From Tubulanus polymorphus (taxonomy: Eukaryota; Nemertea; Palaeonemertea; Tubulaniformes; Tubulanidae): DNA of 64,000 nucleotides. The notes beneath the pieces are model-generated. The model searched no databases. It saw only the letters and a list, made by a program, of their open reading frames with translations, and was not told the DNA's origin. A program made the translations under genes and the position numbers. The stretch's first letter is position 1, and each line of letters opens with the position of its first letter. Below are positions 38,028 to 48,049 of this stretch, piece by piece. Where the stretch lies: assembly GCF_964204645.1 (NCBI RefSeq), contig NC_134028.1:3074501-3138500 (forward strand), read 5' to 3'.

Positions 38028-40047
38028 GCAATTCCTTCTATGTAGAGGTTTCGAAAGAGCGACAAGTATCATCAGATTCAAGTATGATATGTAGGTACTG
38101 TAGGTCTAAATGATAGAAACGAATGCACTGAAACAACTATAAACTGAGACGACACTAAACTGTGACTACCACTCTCGACATTTGTTGCCTAGCAACGCAT
38201 CAATACCGTACATTGATATGATGCGGCCACATATGATACACGTTGGGCCAATTGCGATGAGAGCAAACTGATAAAACTGGGAGACGGATGGGAAGAAAAA
38301 AAATGCAATTTACTAAAAATATTCATAAAATCAAGCCAAAGTCGCTTGAATTTAAGATGAAAAACATCATCTAAAGGTTACTTGTGAATACAATTTTAAG
38401 CATAATACTGATTTTTTCATAAAATCTTAATTTCTGAAAGTGAAAGTAGCAATTTTTATATCGGAGAAACCCATTCCAGAATTAGATCATTGAATCATTT
38501 ATATTTCAAAGGACTGTCTGATTTTTTGTTCCATTTGATCAACCAATAGCATTTTATTTCGCAATTCTTTTGGCATGGTGCCCCAATTTTCAGTATAAAA
38601 TACTCCCGATCAAACCAATTCTTTGAAATCCAGATCCAGCAAGTAAGTAAGGTAGCTACATTTTGAACAACGCAAGTTCGTAATTGTACGTACAGTCCGA
38701 TTAACTATGCCTCTAATTTTGGATATCATTTGTTTTTTTCTGAAATTGCTCTGGTGGTTTTTTAAACCACTGGCACAGCTTTTATCGCAATTACCGGTAA
38801 GTCTTTTAGAGACATTTTTGAAATGGCTGATTCAATATTTGGGGAATGTTGCACTGAGGTGGATTTCCCCTCTAATTGTCAACCGATTATTGACTATTCT
38901 TCATGGTCAATAATCACAGAATGATTGGTTTTTAAAACGTCCCCAGCCAGCAAGTAAGTAAGGTAGGCTGGCTTACACAGAATTTTGAGCTTTTAAGCAA
39001 GTTATTAACTGTACGTACACAATCGAAGCAATGATGCCTATACACAATCGAAGCAATGATGACTGTACACAATTGAAGCAATGATGCCTTAGATGATGCC
39101 AATGATGCCTGATAGAGAAAACAAAAATAGAGAAAAAGTTCAGTTAGGCCTATACAATGATAGGTCCTTGTAGCCTACCTACTTAGTGCTGGATGGGATA
39201 AGAAGCTACGCTTCTATGTGGACTAATGTGTGAGGGCGTTCTCGTCGCAGTCCATGTCAGTAGCCTTTAGGAAATTTTATCCTCTTAGTAATAATAGAAG
39301 AGAGTATATTTCTTAATGGCGAAGCTAACACTCACACACCATGAGCTGCATTAAGCCTGAAAAGGCTAATTGGTGCACTTATGCCATGGATCAAGCAAGC
39401 CGAGATGAGACAACTGATTTAGAGATAAATCACCAATTCACCACACAATGTCAACTAATCGCAATCTCGCACATATTCACTTGAAAAATTACTATAGAAA
39501 TTCTTTTCCTGAAATAATATTAGCCGACTGGATAAACTTGCCACAGATTCAGAATGAATCTAGGAAGTGATTATTTAGCCTTATAAAAGATATTTTGCTG
39601 GATCCATATATTTTGTAAAAATAAAATCATTATATTTGGTTTAGGGTTAGGGTTTCGATAGGGTTAGTGTCAAGAGGTTGAGAAGAGGGTCCAGAGGGTT
39701 CCGTTTCATAACTAGGGATAGGGTTAGGCTATAAAACATTCGATTCAGGTGGGTTTCAGCGAGCTCGGTGGTTTAGTGGGATGAAACTGCGCTAGTAATT
39801 ACTGGCCCGGGTTTGAGTCTCGCTCTTTCTGCTCTTATGCTATTTTCTCAAACTCTGTTCTCCACACTTCCGGTAAAATAATCACTTCCATAAATCAAAA
39901 TAATTTGTAATACTAGTTACTAAGTTAGGGTTTTTTAACTGTCACCAGGTCACCTACCTGGAAGGTTCTGGCCTTTTCACGGTTTCTCTGTCTAATATTC
40001 CTCAACAACAGCGCTTTGAGCTGCTGCCAATAGTTATATCTCGCCAT
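23354..40047 (-). CDS. ABCA5: ABC subfamily A full transporter, ABCA5-like
   Basis: This is a full-length ABCA lipid/sterol exporter (TMD1-NBD1-TMD2-NBD2) spread over many minus-strand exons. The first coding exon is 39958-40047 ([20 protein letters not shown] onward, phase 0, donor GTAGGT). It joins [14 protein letters not shown] at 35400, which gives the first membrane segment. The first extracellular loop includes [16 protein letters not shown], and TMD1 continues to about 31645. NBD1 (28985-28060) has Walker A GHNGAGKT, signature [10 protein letters not shown] and Walker B followed by [14 protein letters not shown]2 begins near 27150. NBD2 (about 25065-23610) has [21 protein letters not shown] and [18 protein letters not shown]. 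The last exon ends [20 protein letters not shown].. with the stop at 23354. These motifs fit ABCA5/6/8/9/10 better than ABCA1/3. All ATPase motifs look intact. Substrate is not inferable. Confidence 0.9.
23891..24049. mobile_element. Short TIR element, pogo/Tigger-like ends (ABCA5-like intron)
   Basis: The segment opens CTGCGGAACCTCGTTACAAC and closes TTACAACGAGGTTCCGCTG, forming inverted ends. GGAACCTCGTT..AACGA is the style of Tc1-mariner/pogo ends. At 160 bp with no ORF it would be a non-autonomous relic. The TA target duplication is clear only on the right. Confidence 0.65.
25791..25870 (+). repeat. tRNA-derived SINE head (degenerate)
   Basis: An A-box match TAGCTCAGTGG (25791-25801) and a perfect B-box GGTTCGAGTCC (25845-25855) lie 54 bases apart, the normal internal pol III promoter spacing. 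The T stem CAGG/CCTG pairs, but no 7-bp acceptor stem forms. This fits a tRNA-derived SINE in an intron rather than a working tRNA. Confidence 0.65.
30417..30464. repeat. Short tandem repeat, GAGACATATCAC x4
   Basis: About four 11-14-bp copies of GAGACATATCAC, with small changes, lie in an ABCA5-like intron. A GA-rich tract precedes it at 30092-30130. Confidence 0.7.
34668..34904. mobile_element. Non-autonomous repeat rich in CCCTGACTTTTCCCTGA, copy 2 (ABCA5-like intron)
   Basis: This is the longest copy of the family. The left end CAGACTGGCCACC is inverted relative to the right end GGGTGGCGACCCTG. The interior shares GTGCGATCTAGCAATCTCAAC and TTTTTTAAAGAAAAGAAAA with the copy at 14792-15020. 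No ORF is present. Confidence 0.7.
35449..37163. repeat. 36-bp minisatellite, about 47 copies, with higher-order structure
   Basis: The unit GGGTGGATAGCTCAATTTGT followed by ATATCATCCCTTTGAC repeats head to tail for 1.7 kb within intron 1 of the ABCA5-like gene. Because 36 is a multiple of three and one minus-strand frame has no stop in the unit, it gives long artificial ORFs repeating [12 protein letters not shown]. These are broken only by point changes near 35912 and 36896. Variant units (GGGTAGAT, CATGCC, CGTCC, GGTGAAT) mark larger duplicated blocks. No splice site links it to the gene's exons. Confidence 0.97.
37368..37742 (+). other. Unassigned 124-codon open frame in ABCA5-like intron 1
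   Basis: A plus-strand frame of mixed composition runs for 124 codons with an internal ATG ([20 protein letters not shown]) and ends just before 37743. It is antisense to the host intron, lies beside the minisatellite, and is longer than expected by chance in such AT-rich DNA. I recognise no family. It could be a fragment of a decayed gene or chance. Confidence 0.25.
37937..38024. repeat. (TA)n microsatellite, about 43 repeats
   Basis: An almost pure TA dinucleotide run of about 86 bases lies in intron 1 of the ABCA5-like gene. The IYIYIY reading frames on both strands are artefacts of this repeat. Confidence 0.98.
38637..39030. repeat. Local direct duplication flanking the small ORF
   Basis: CAGCAAGTAAGTAAGGTAG followed by CTACATTTTGA.. 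and later AACTGTACGTACA-like sequence occurs at about 38637-38697 and again at about 38948-39022, 311 bases apart. The intervening DNA carries the 68-codon frame. Confidence 0.6.
38707..38913 (+). CDS. Candidate 68-residue hydrophobic microprotein (unknown)
   Basis: ATG at 38707 opens a 68-codon frame, [20 protein letters not shown] onward, ending HGQ-stop. It is rich in Leu/Trp/Phe with regularly spaced Lys/Arg ([19 protein letters not shown]), reading as amphipathic or membrane-associated helices. A TATA-like AGTATAAAATA lies at about 38592-38602, roughly 110 bases upstream, a workable promoter geometry. A motif CAGCAAGTAAGTAAGGTAG flanks it on both sides (about 38637 and 38948), so it sits inside a partial local duplication. 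It is antisense to intron 1 of the ABCA5-like gene. No family is recognised and it may be chance. Confidence 0.3.
   Translation: MPLILDIICFFLKLLWWFFKPLAQLLSQLPVSLLETFLKWLIQYLGNVALRWISPLIVNRLLTILHGQ
39019..39112. repeat. 28-bp-class tandem repeat ACACAATCGAAGCAATGATG x3
   Basis: Three close copies of ACACAATCGAAGCAATGATG, then shorter GATGCC echoes, lie in ABCA5-like intron 1. Confidence 0.75.
39636..39728. repeat. Short interstitial telomere-like tract
   Basis: TTTAGGGTTAGGGTTTCGAT and, further on, ATAGGGATAGGGTTAGG resemble degenerate (TTAGGG)n. Only about three exact hexamers are present, so chance or a decayed interstitial telomeric repeat are both possible. Confidence 0.4.
39763..39835 (+). 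repeat. tRNA-derived SINE head (decayed)
   Basis: The A-box-like TGGTTTAGTGGG (39769-39780) and B-box-like GGTTTGAGTCT (39810-39820) lie about 40 bases apart. The B-box differs from the consensus by C-to-T changes typical of CpG decay. It is intronic in the ABCA5-like gene. Confidence 0.5.
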
Positions 40048-40741
40048 TATTCACTGCTTCTCCCGTTCTACATCGCGAAATTCTGTATATAACCAGCTTC
40101 AAACCCGGGACAGACTCACATCCTCATATTTCGAGCTGTCAAAAATTATTCACGATTATGATCGACCGTAGCGCCATCTAAACCAACTTGCCAGAGAAAC
40201 TGGACTAATTTTTTCCTAGGGTGGATTCGGAAAAATAACGAAATGGCGAACCTCATTTGAGCTCTGTACATTCATCATGATTTACTGCTTAATACATGAG
40301 ATGGTTCAACAGTATTTCCAAACATATTTACCCGGTCCCGGCAGTGGTTGCCTCCTCAAGATCTACATCGCTCTACGAACCTCCAGCGTGACCAACATGC
40401 TTCAAAGTACACATTATCAACATAGGGGAAAATAATGAATGGGCAACCCACTATACGATCCACTGATCCACGATTGATTAGAATGAAGTCTAAATTAATC
40501 TATTCACACTTTTATTTACAAATTTAACAACTGATTTAAATATATCCACATAAAGCGCATAAACAAAACAGCACATTCAAGGAGGCCTACCAACATCTAA
40601 GAAAATTCCATAATTTTTCCTTTTGAAAAGTCAGAAATAGGCATAATGTAGGCTATGCCACAAAAATGAATTGCTTATGTTTTCATTGAAATAACGTTGA
40701 AAGACAATCTCCTGATAGAGAGATCCATAATTAGCCAGTTC
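40048..40741. promoter_or_regulatory. ABCA5-like upstream region / NFU1 downstream region
   Basis: About 0.7 kb separates the ABCA5-like start codon from the NFU1 stop codon, both on the minus strand. It should include the NFU1 3' UTR and the ABCA5-like promoter and 5' UTR unless upstream non-coding exons exist. No TATA box or further exon stands out. Confidence 0.4.
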
Positions 40742-42489
40742 TTAATTCGACTTTTCTTCATTTGGTTCTGACTGCAACTTTTCTTCAAGATTATTGAACT
40801 GTCGCAAAGATTCATCTTCAGCCGGATCTTCCACCTTTAATAAAAAGATGCCAGAAGAATGAATTAGAAGAAAATAGATTTAAAATAATTCTTCATTCAT
40901 CATTAGGCATACCTGTTCAACTCCTAGAACTTCTGGTATGTAAAATTGCAGCATATTTTGTACCCCATTTTTCAGCGTTACAGTCGAACTAGGACACGAT
41001 GTACAAGAGCCTTGAAGTTTTAATTTCACTATGCCATCTTCGAAACCCTGAAGATGATTTTCAGGAAAAATTGTATATGGAAAAACCATGTGCATCTTGA
41101 AGACTAGAAATCTAGTCAACTGGACCCAGTTCCACAGTTGTGAGTTAGAGTTAACTCTGAGTTAAAGTTAGTTCATTTTCAATGTTTTAGCTTAGAGTCA
41201 AATATTAACTCACAACTGTGGAACTGGACCCTGGGCTTAAAAACCATAAACCAGTCCGACGTTAAGGTAGTACCTGGTATATGATGTCACCGCCATCCTC
41301 TTGCACGGTGGGTCTTATTCGCGAATCTAATAATTCTTTAATCATAGCCACTGTCTCATCATCATCTTCTTCAATCACTAGATTTAATCAGACGAAATAA
41401 ACGTGTTAAACATGTATTCTACAAGTATTTTTTGTAATAAATTTCAATTGTTAAATGAATCAATTGAACACGAACCAGTGTCAGACGGTGGTTGCTCATC
41501 TGTGAGTACAGGTAATCCACTCGAATAAAAGTCCATTACCGTCGCGAAAATGTGAGGTTTCAAGACGCCCCAATCTGATTCTTCCTCCTATAAAGGGTCA
41601 AGATTGGCAAAATAAGTCTTACATAATATTGGTGTATAGATATATCAAAGTCATCATACAACATACCTTAGTTATCGTTAGAAAATCTGTACCAAAGAAA
41701 ACACCTTTAACACCTTCAACTCGGAAAAGTTGCCTGAAATATCAAATTATAGTTCATCAATTTTGAATATCTTCAAATTGCATTTTGAGATTGGTTCTAA
41801 AAGAATCTATATAAACACTTTGCTAATGGTGAACCGTAGGCAGCGCTAACAGAAGGGAAGTCCATCGTTCCTGATTCCAGAACGTCTTTGCCAGGCATAA
41901 ACTTCATACTGTTCGGGTTTGGCGTGTCTTGCATTTGAATAAACATGGAACGCACTACAATAAATACAAATGCATTGCATTATTAGACTTTTCGGACGAG
42001 AAAAAAATCTTAAACGTGCCAATTTCCAATATTGAATAAAAATCAGATTTGAAAAATCCTAATTCTCAGAATTATGAAGTTCTCCTCACCTGATTGTAAC
42101 ATCCATGGCTGGGACGTGAGCGGAGTATCTAACTTTGCAGAACAATTCAAAACTGGTGTTGATCGTACATTTCCCAAAGTATGAAAGCTTTTTAAATGAA
42201 AAATAATGGATATTTCTTCAGTCGATTTCGTCCAATCAAATGATATTTTATGTAATACGATGTCGATGATCGATTGATTGAATTTGATTGATTTGTTTCA
42301 AGGGGTTATTAAATGTTTTCAGTCACTTCTTAGAATCAAAGTGATTGTAAATAGATTTTGATGAATAAATCAAAACACTAGCCTATCGTTTTTCAGACTT
42401 AAAACTGTAATTACTCACTATTTTAGAGACAAATTGTGAAACATTGGCCTTAAATTTACTCCGAAAATCTTTTTCATGGGCGCAGCCAT
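40742..42489 (-). CDS. NFU1: NFU1 iron-sulfur cluster scaffold, mitochondrial
   Basis: NFU1 receives or carries [4Fe-4S] clusters for lipoate synthase and respiratory proteins in the mitochondrial matrix. Eight exons read in order. Exon 1 ([23 protein letters not shown] 42489-42487) with exon 2 is basic and poor in acids, as expected for a targeting peptide. The Nfu N-domain follows ([36 protein letters not shown]). The NifU-like C-domain follows as [13 protein letters not shown]-type sequence, [20 protein letters not shown] and [16 protein letters not shown]. The CTSC cluster-binding cysteines are intact. The C-terminal tail is acidic, ends NEEKSN-stop, and is longer than the human tail. Phases agree across the junctions I checked. 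Confidence 0.95.
41119..41235. mobile_element. Hairpin MITE in NFU1 intron
   Basis: Arms CCAGTTCCACAGTTGTGAGT and its near-perfect inverse ACTCACAACTGTGGAACTGG enclose a short loop, for a total of about 117 bp. The outer ends are TGGACCC / GGACCCTGGG. A diverged relative lies at 23128-23215. No ORF is present, so mobilisation would have needed another element. Confidence 0.75.
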
Positions 42490-42592
42490 CGTGAAATACT
42501 CGCTTACCAAGGCTGGTGTTAGACTGGTTGCCGGTGTCTACTGGTTGATCCCATCCTCCATTTTCGATGCGTCAAACATGTCAGTATCGGCT

Positions 42593-42830
42593 GGATTCGA
42601 ACCCGGGATACCCCTGTACACCCTCTATTCAGCATCAGGACCCTCTGAATCAGTATCAGTAATTACTGGGTTCGAACCCGGGACACCCCTGTTCATCCTT
42701 TATCATCAGGACCACTCTGAATCTCAGTAATTGATGGGTTTGAACCCGGGACATCCCTGTACTTCCTCTATTCAGCATCAGGACCACTCTGAATCAGTAT
42801 CAGTAATTACTGGGTTCGAACCTTAGAGAC
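42593..42830. repeat. Tandem repeat of 68-76 bp carrying GGTTCGAACCCGGG
   Basis: Copies begin at about 42593, 42668, 42736 and 42812 (last one truncated) and share CAGCATCAGGACCACTCTGA and CAGTATCAGTAATTACTGGG. Each has GGGTTCGAACCCGGG, which resembles a tRNA T-loop/B-box, so the unit may derive from the 3' part of a tRNA-derived SINE. Confidence 0.7.
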
Positions 42831-45800
42831 GATCAGGAGGTCATTGACTACATTTACCGAAAGCATGAAGAAAATAAAAACAATGATTTTTACAAGAGAA
42901 ACACAAATCTCACGTAATTAATCATGTAATGTTAACACCAAAAGAAGGATACTGGGTGCCACTTTTTAAGGCAAAGTTAACTATTCAGGACTCTGCTTCT
43001 GTATATAAAAATCTAACCGATCATCAGTGGAAATATCAAATTAGCGGGTGGTGAAATATATATGCCGTCACAAAATATTGCCGAAGGGCACTTAAATCTT
43101 AGACCGTACAATGTATTGGGCAATACGGTCTGGATCCGCCCCTGATGGCTATAGTGACAATCAAAAAGATTGCTAATTTTGTAATTACTCTTCGCTCAAC
43201 ACTCGCTTCTAACCGGTCAACAAGTGTTAGTGTGTCCGGGTGGAAGTGGTAAGCTGTATTGCCAATATTCAATTATCATGTTTTCCGGACATCCTCGTCT
43301 CCGCACAATATTGGTGGGAATATTGGGTTGAAGAAAGAGGTGGATTGCAAGATAACAAAAAACCACTGACTGGTGAACTAACAAAGTTCCCAGAGTAGCT
43401 AAACAGATAAAGAATTTCAATCATATATATTCTCATACAGTGTACAACAATTATACAAAATGCCAGGTTTGTGCTCGAGGAATTATAACGTAAGCTCCTC
43501 AAACACGTGGACTGTATTTCAAAAACAGTCCAACCATGGACGTATAAACTATAAACTAGAGTTTATACATCCATGGTCCAACCATAGACTCTAAAACAGA
43601 AACGTCTATGGCCCACAACCATGGACTCTCGAGTCCATGGCTCCCCGCACTAAAACCAGAGATAAACCTGGCCAAATACTCTGGAAAGCGTAAGATTTAA
43701 TGAATCAATCTGATTTACATTTTTACTCTTTAAAATTTGACCCGGCCGGCCACCTATCTACCAAGGTATTACTTTAAAATCATGATAAGCTAACCATAAC
43801 AGACCCGGCAGATAGAAATTAGGCTAATTGATTACAAATTTCATTGATGTATGAAATGACCTGCCTGATCAGGAAAAACAAGGTATCATTTTTAGCCTTA
43901 TAATAATGACTTAGATTATTCAATAATAAAATTACTAGCTTTTAATATCACATATCATGCAAGGTATTTCAAATTTTTTATTCAAATTTCCACTGCAACT
44001 GATTCATACAATTTGAATCAATAGGAAAATAACAAATTTACACAAAGAATTGTAAACTTTGATCCATAAAACACCGACAATTGGGACTAGTCCGAATGTC
44101 TAAGACTATTAATTTGACATTTCATGATGTCACCGGGCATGAGTGACACTTGATTATTTCATGAAATATGAAGCATTCTATCATATCAACTATACAGCAA
44201 ATGACAATGTAAGAAAGATTTCTGTTTATACAAAAAACTGCAAAACATATCTCTAGTATATAAACATTAAAGCTGGACATAAAACCACAAATTCATTCAA
44301 ATAATCAATCTCTAATTTCATTTCATTAACATTATTTTTACAAGAAAACTGAAATTTTGCAAACTTTGCTTTGTATTCGAGGAATTATCAGTTCTTCGTT
44401 AACCAATGGGTGAACTGTATTTGAAAAAAAAAAACAGTTCAACATAAAAGCATTAAAATCAGAGATAAAACCTAAAGATTAACTCTGGAAAGCTTGAGAT
44501 TAGCTAATCAATCTTTATTTTCATTTTCATTAAAATTATTTTCCAAGATAACTAGAGTTTTACAAGATAACTAGAGTTTTTCTAACTTTGCCTGAGATTT
44601 TCAAACATTATCAGTTCGCTCATTTAATACAACGTTATTTCAGGGAAAACATGACAATAATTTTACTATCGATAACTAATCACGTTTATAGCTGTTTAAC
44701 ATTCTTTCTAAAAAAGAGTAAAATGTATCTCCCAGATATTATCCCTAAAACAATTAACATTTACAGCAGTGATAGGGTGTGATATATAGATAAATGGACG
44801 CATGATCTTTCATCAGTTATTTGAAGCATTCTATCGAAACAGATATTCTTTAGTGTGTTTGGTTTAGTTAAGGTTTATGGTTATTTGTTTTGTTTATTAC
44901 TGAGCCGATAGAATGCTTAAAACAACAACAGAAAGGATCTCAAGAGGTTGGGAAACACGGAGAAGGTTGTTCTATGAAAGAAGAACCTTTAATAATTGGA
45001 TCAAGTTGATTAGAAAAAATGCCTGATGATGAAGGCCCTATATAGAGTATTTACTAATTGTTTGTTGGTTTCGTTTATTTGTATTACTTATAATTTAATT
45101 TGTTTTTTTTTTGTTATGCATTTTTTTATTAATTGTTTTTTTTAATGTATTTTTCTTAATTATGTTCTATGTATTTTGTACTATTTATTACAATCTACAT
45201 CATCAGGAATTTTTTATCGGTGAAATTATGGGCTCACTTTAAAAAAGTGCTACAAATTCACTGCTGCACCTAAATAATAGTTTATTATAAAACACCCCGA
45301 TTAGTATGAAAGCCACTCAACCTTATGATGTGGATGACAATGAAAGAAGTTAAAACAGCTATAAACAAAATTAAAACGATCAAAATCAAGTTCAAGAGAT
45401 CAAACTAATAACGTTCCAACATCCTTTATTGTGTTTAAAAGTTGCAACTGTTTAACTGACTACGCTCTCCCTTTTGAACATTTAGGCTATGCAAATCATT
45501 TTCACTCAATAAAATATAAAATAAATCACTATTTCTAATATTAATAATCGAATAAAGGCTAAGAGAGTAATCATTCTATGAACTATATGATTATTACAAA
45601 TTAAGCAAAGCTATGTTTAACTAAAGTATGAAGCTTATCTGAACTATCCTGTCGATATTATATCTCAATTTACGTGTATTTCAACCGACCTTCGAGTCAA
45701 ACTGAGACGCTGAACGCGATCGATACCATGAATTAATGGAGCGTAAATTTTATGAGACTCCAAGAAGGAACTTTAAGGACTTAAATGACTCATCTGTTTA

Positions 45801-46050
45801 ACAAATCTAAACAGTTTGCCTAATCAGTATAAAGAATCAGGAGGATGCCATTTTATTGAAATATTCAAACATGAATAGTTCCTTCTCAGGCCCAGGGCCC
45901 AAATTACCTAATTTTAATAATCAACATTTCGACAACTAATCAACTATTCTTTAGTTTATTCCGCCCCTTCAAATAGACCAGTGAATTTTGTAAAGACTGA
46001 TCAGACTGATTTGTAAAATAAATCAATACTTCACATATTCTACTCTCGTT
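42831..46050. other. Gene-free repeat-rich region
   Basis: There is no recognised exon. The region holds a duplicated segment (about 43440-43730 and 44370-44540) and a palindrome cluster in the first copy (43505-43640). It also holds a wide inverted pair GAAGCATTCTATCG (about 44822) and CGATAGAATGCTT (about 44908), plus poly-T-rich stretches near 45090-45150. Confidence 0.5.
43505..43640. repeat. Cluster of palindromes built on CCATGG
   Basis: GGACTGT..ACAGTCC, CCATGGACGTATAAACT..AGTTTATACATCCATGG and the 22-base palindrome CCATGGACTCTC then GAGTCCATGG follow one another within 135 bases. This would form several hairpins in single-stranded DNA or RNA. The related segment at 44400-44470 lacks the block. 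Confidence 0.8.
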
Positions 46051-46338
46051 GCTGCTCCTGAATAAGTGTTTATAAGATACGCATTGTCTCTGCTGCTCCT
46101 GAATAAGTGTTTTTATAAGACACGCATTGTCTCTGCTGCTCCTGAATAAGTGTTTATAAGATACGCAATGTCTCTGCTGCTCCTGAATAAGTGTTTATAA
46201 GACACGCATTGTCTCTGCTGCTCCTGAATAAGTGTTTATAAGATACACATTGTCTCTGCTGCTCCTGAATAAGTGTTTATAAGATACGCATTGTCTCTGC
46301 TGCTCCTGAATAATTGTAATGAGAGACGCAATGTCTCT
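46051..46338. repeat. Tandem array: about seven copies of a 41-bp unit
   Basis: The unit GCTGCTCCTGAATAAGTGTT followed by TATAAGATACGCATTGTCTCT repeats from 46051. Small indels lengthen the second copy and the last copy is diverged. Confidence 0.95.
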
Positions 46339-46994
46339 GCTCCACCAATTGTAGAAGAAATCCATCATTGAGCGATAAACCGATGCTGGCTGAATTTTTC
46401 ATCTAGACTTCAGCAGTTAAATTCAAGTTGGATTCATTCTGCTGACTGTTTTAATCAGTAGATTCTAGATGGTTAGTTGATCTTAGTATGGGCTTTTTCT
46501 CATAGATGTGATTCAGCTGAAAAGAGTTAAAGACAATATCCTGTATTCACACAATATTTCATATAACATTAATCATAATAATTTCCATGTGAATCAACTT
46601 ACCTTTCAAGATTGCCGAGTATCGGCTAGGATTGTCTTAGTTGGTTCATGAGTTAAATTCGTTGGACTCTTCCATGGTAGTTGATGAATTCAATTCAAGT
46701 TGTACCTTCTATGATTGCTGTGTTCATTATCGGATCTTGGTTGGTTCTTGAGTTTCATTCGAATCGGCCCCTTCTGTGCGCTGTTCTCTAATCGGCAGAT
46801 TTCTGATGATTTGTTGACCTCAAGCTCTCGTTTGAGTTGGTGTCCCTTACAAACACACCTGCCGGGAGCGAAACGGCGGTTTTTTCAAAATCGGAAATCG
46901 AAGTACAGATATAGTTGCCTGATCGGCGGTCGTTTTTTTTAAGTCCAAGAACATAATTGGTAATTCGGTTCTGGTTCATTCAAACAATCTTTTA

Positions 46995-47880
46995 TTCTGC
47001 CTAATTCTGATTTTGGAAATAACTATATTACAAGGTTGAAGATAATTTTACAATATTTGGTCTTTTTTTATGTAACTAGTCCGAAAGTTTACAACGTTTA
47101 ATAATTTTGTCTAACTTCAATTTTTTTGGTCGTTTTCACCGTTTAAATAGTCGAAGCACATATTAAGTGACTGATTGGGGTTAACTTTTTTTCTGCCTAA
47201 TTTAATACATGGAGATTTTGGAAATAACTATATTTTACAATATTTGGTCTTGTTTTTATGTAACTAGTCCGAAAGTTTACAAGGTTGAATAATTTTATCT
47301 ATTTTTTTCTGCCTAATTTAATACATCGAGATTTGGAAATAACTATATTTTATATTATTTGGTCTCGTTTTTATGTAACTAGTCCGAAAGTTTACAAGGT
47401 TGAATAATTTTATCTATTTTTTTTCTGCCTAATTTAATACATCGAGATTTGGAAATAACTATATTTTACAATATTTGGTCTTTTTTCATGTAACTAGTCC
47501 GAAAGTTTATAAGGTTGAATAATTTTATCTATTTTTTTCTGCCTAATTTAATACATCTCGATTTTGGAAATAACTATATTTTACAATATTTGGTCTTTTT
47601 TTTATGTAACTAGTCCGAAAGTTTACAAGGTTGAATAATTTTATCTATTTTTTTTCTGCCTAATTTAATACATCGAGATTTTGGAAATAACTATATTTTA
47701 CAATATTTGGTCTTTTTTTCATATAACTAGTCCGAAAGTTTACAAGGTTGAATAATTTTATCTATTTTTCTCTGCCTAATTTAATACATCGAGATTTTGG
47801 AAATAACTATATTTTACAATATTTGGTCTTTTTTTCATGTAACTAGTCCGAAAGTTTACAAGGTGGGAGAATTTTGTCTA
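46995..47880. repeat. Tandem array: about seven copies of a 116-bp AT-rich unit
   Basis: CTGCCTAATTTAATACAT starts at 47193, 47309, 47425, 47539, 47656 and 47772, 114-117 bases apart, with degenerate copies at both ends. Each unit contains TATTTGGTCTT and TGTAACTAGTCCGAAAGTTT. The same GGTTCATTCAAAC sequence flanks both sides (46971 and 47995), so the array expanded within one unit of a larger repeat. Confidence 0.95.
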
Positions 47881-48049
47881 ACTTTAATTTTTTTGTCATT
47901 TTCACCGTTTAAATTTGTTTAATTTTTTAAAGTTTATTGTAGTTTTTCTCGAGTTTGTCTGAAATCGGAGTACATAATTGGGAAATTTGATTCCGGTTCA
48001 TTCAAACTATCTTCCAATCAGTCTGAAATGGCAAGCTGAAGAAAAGAGC

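Noticed and set aside
37871-38094. IYIYIY ORFs on both strands
   Set aside because: Artefact of the (TA)n microsatellite.
23354-40047. Assignment to ABCA3, suggested by TELO2/TSC2/ABCA3 linkage on human 16p13.3
   Set aside because: Diagnostic stretches ([43 protein letters not shown]) fit the ABCA5 group better than ABCA3.
42476-42730. 84-codon plus ORF over the NFU1 start
   Set aside because: It is antisense to NFU1 exon 1 and its end repeats follow the tandem array; a shadow frame.
46715-46979. Overlapping plus and minus ORFs near 46.8 kb
   Set aside because: Short, no start context or splice sites, and located within repeat-related sequence.
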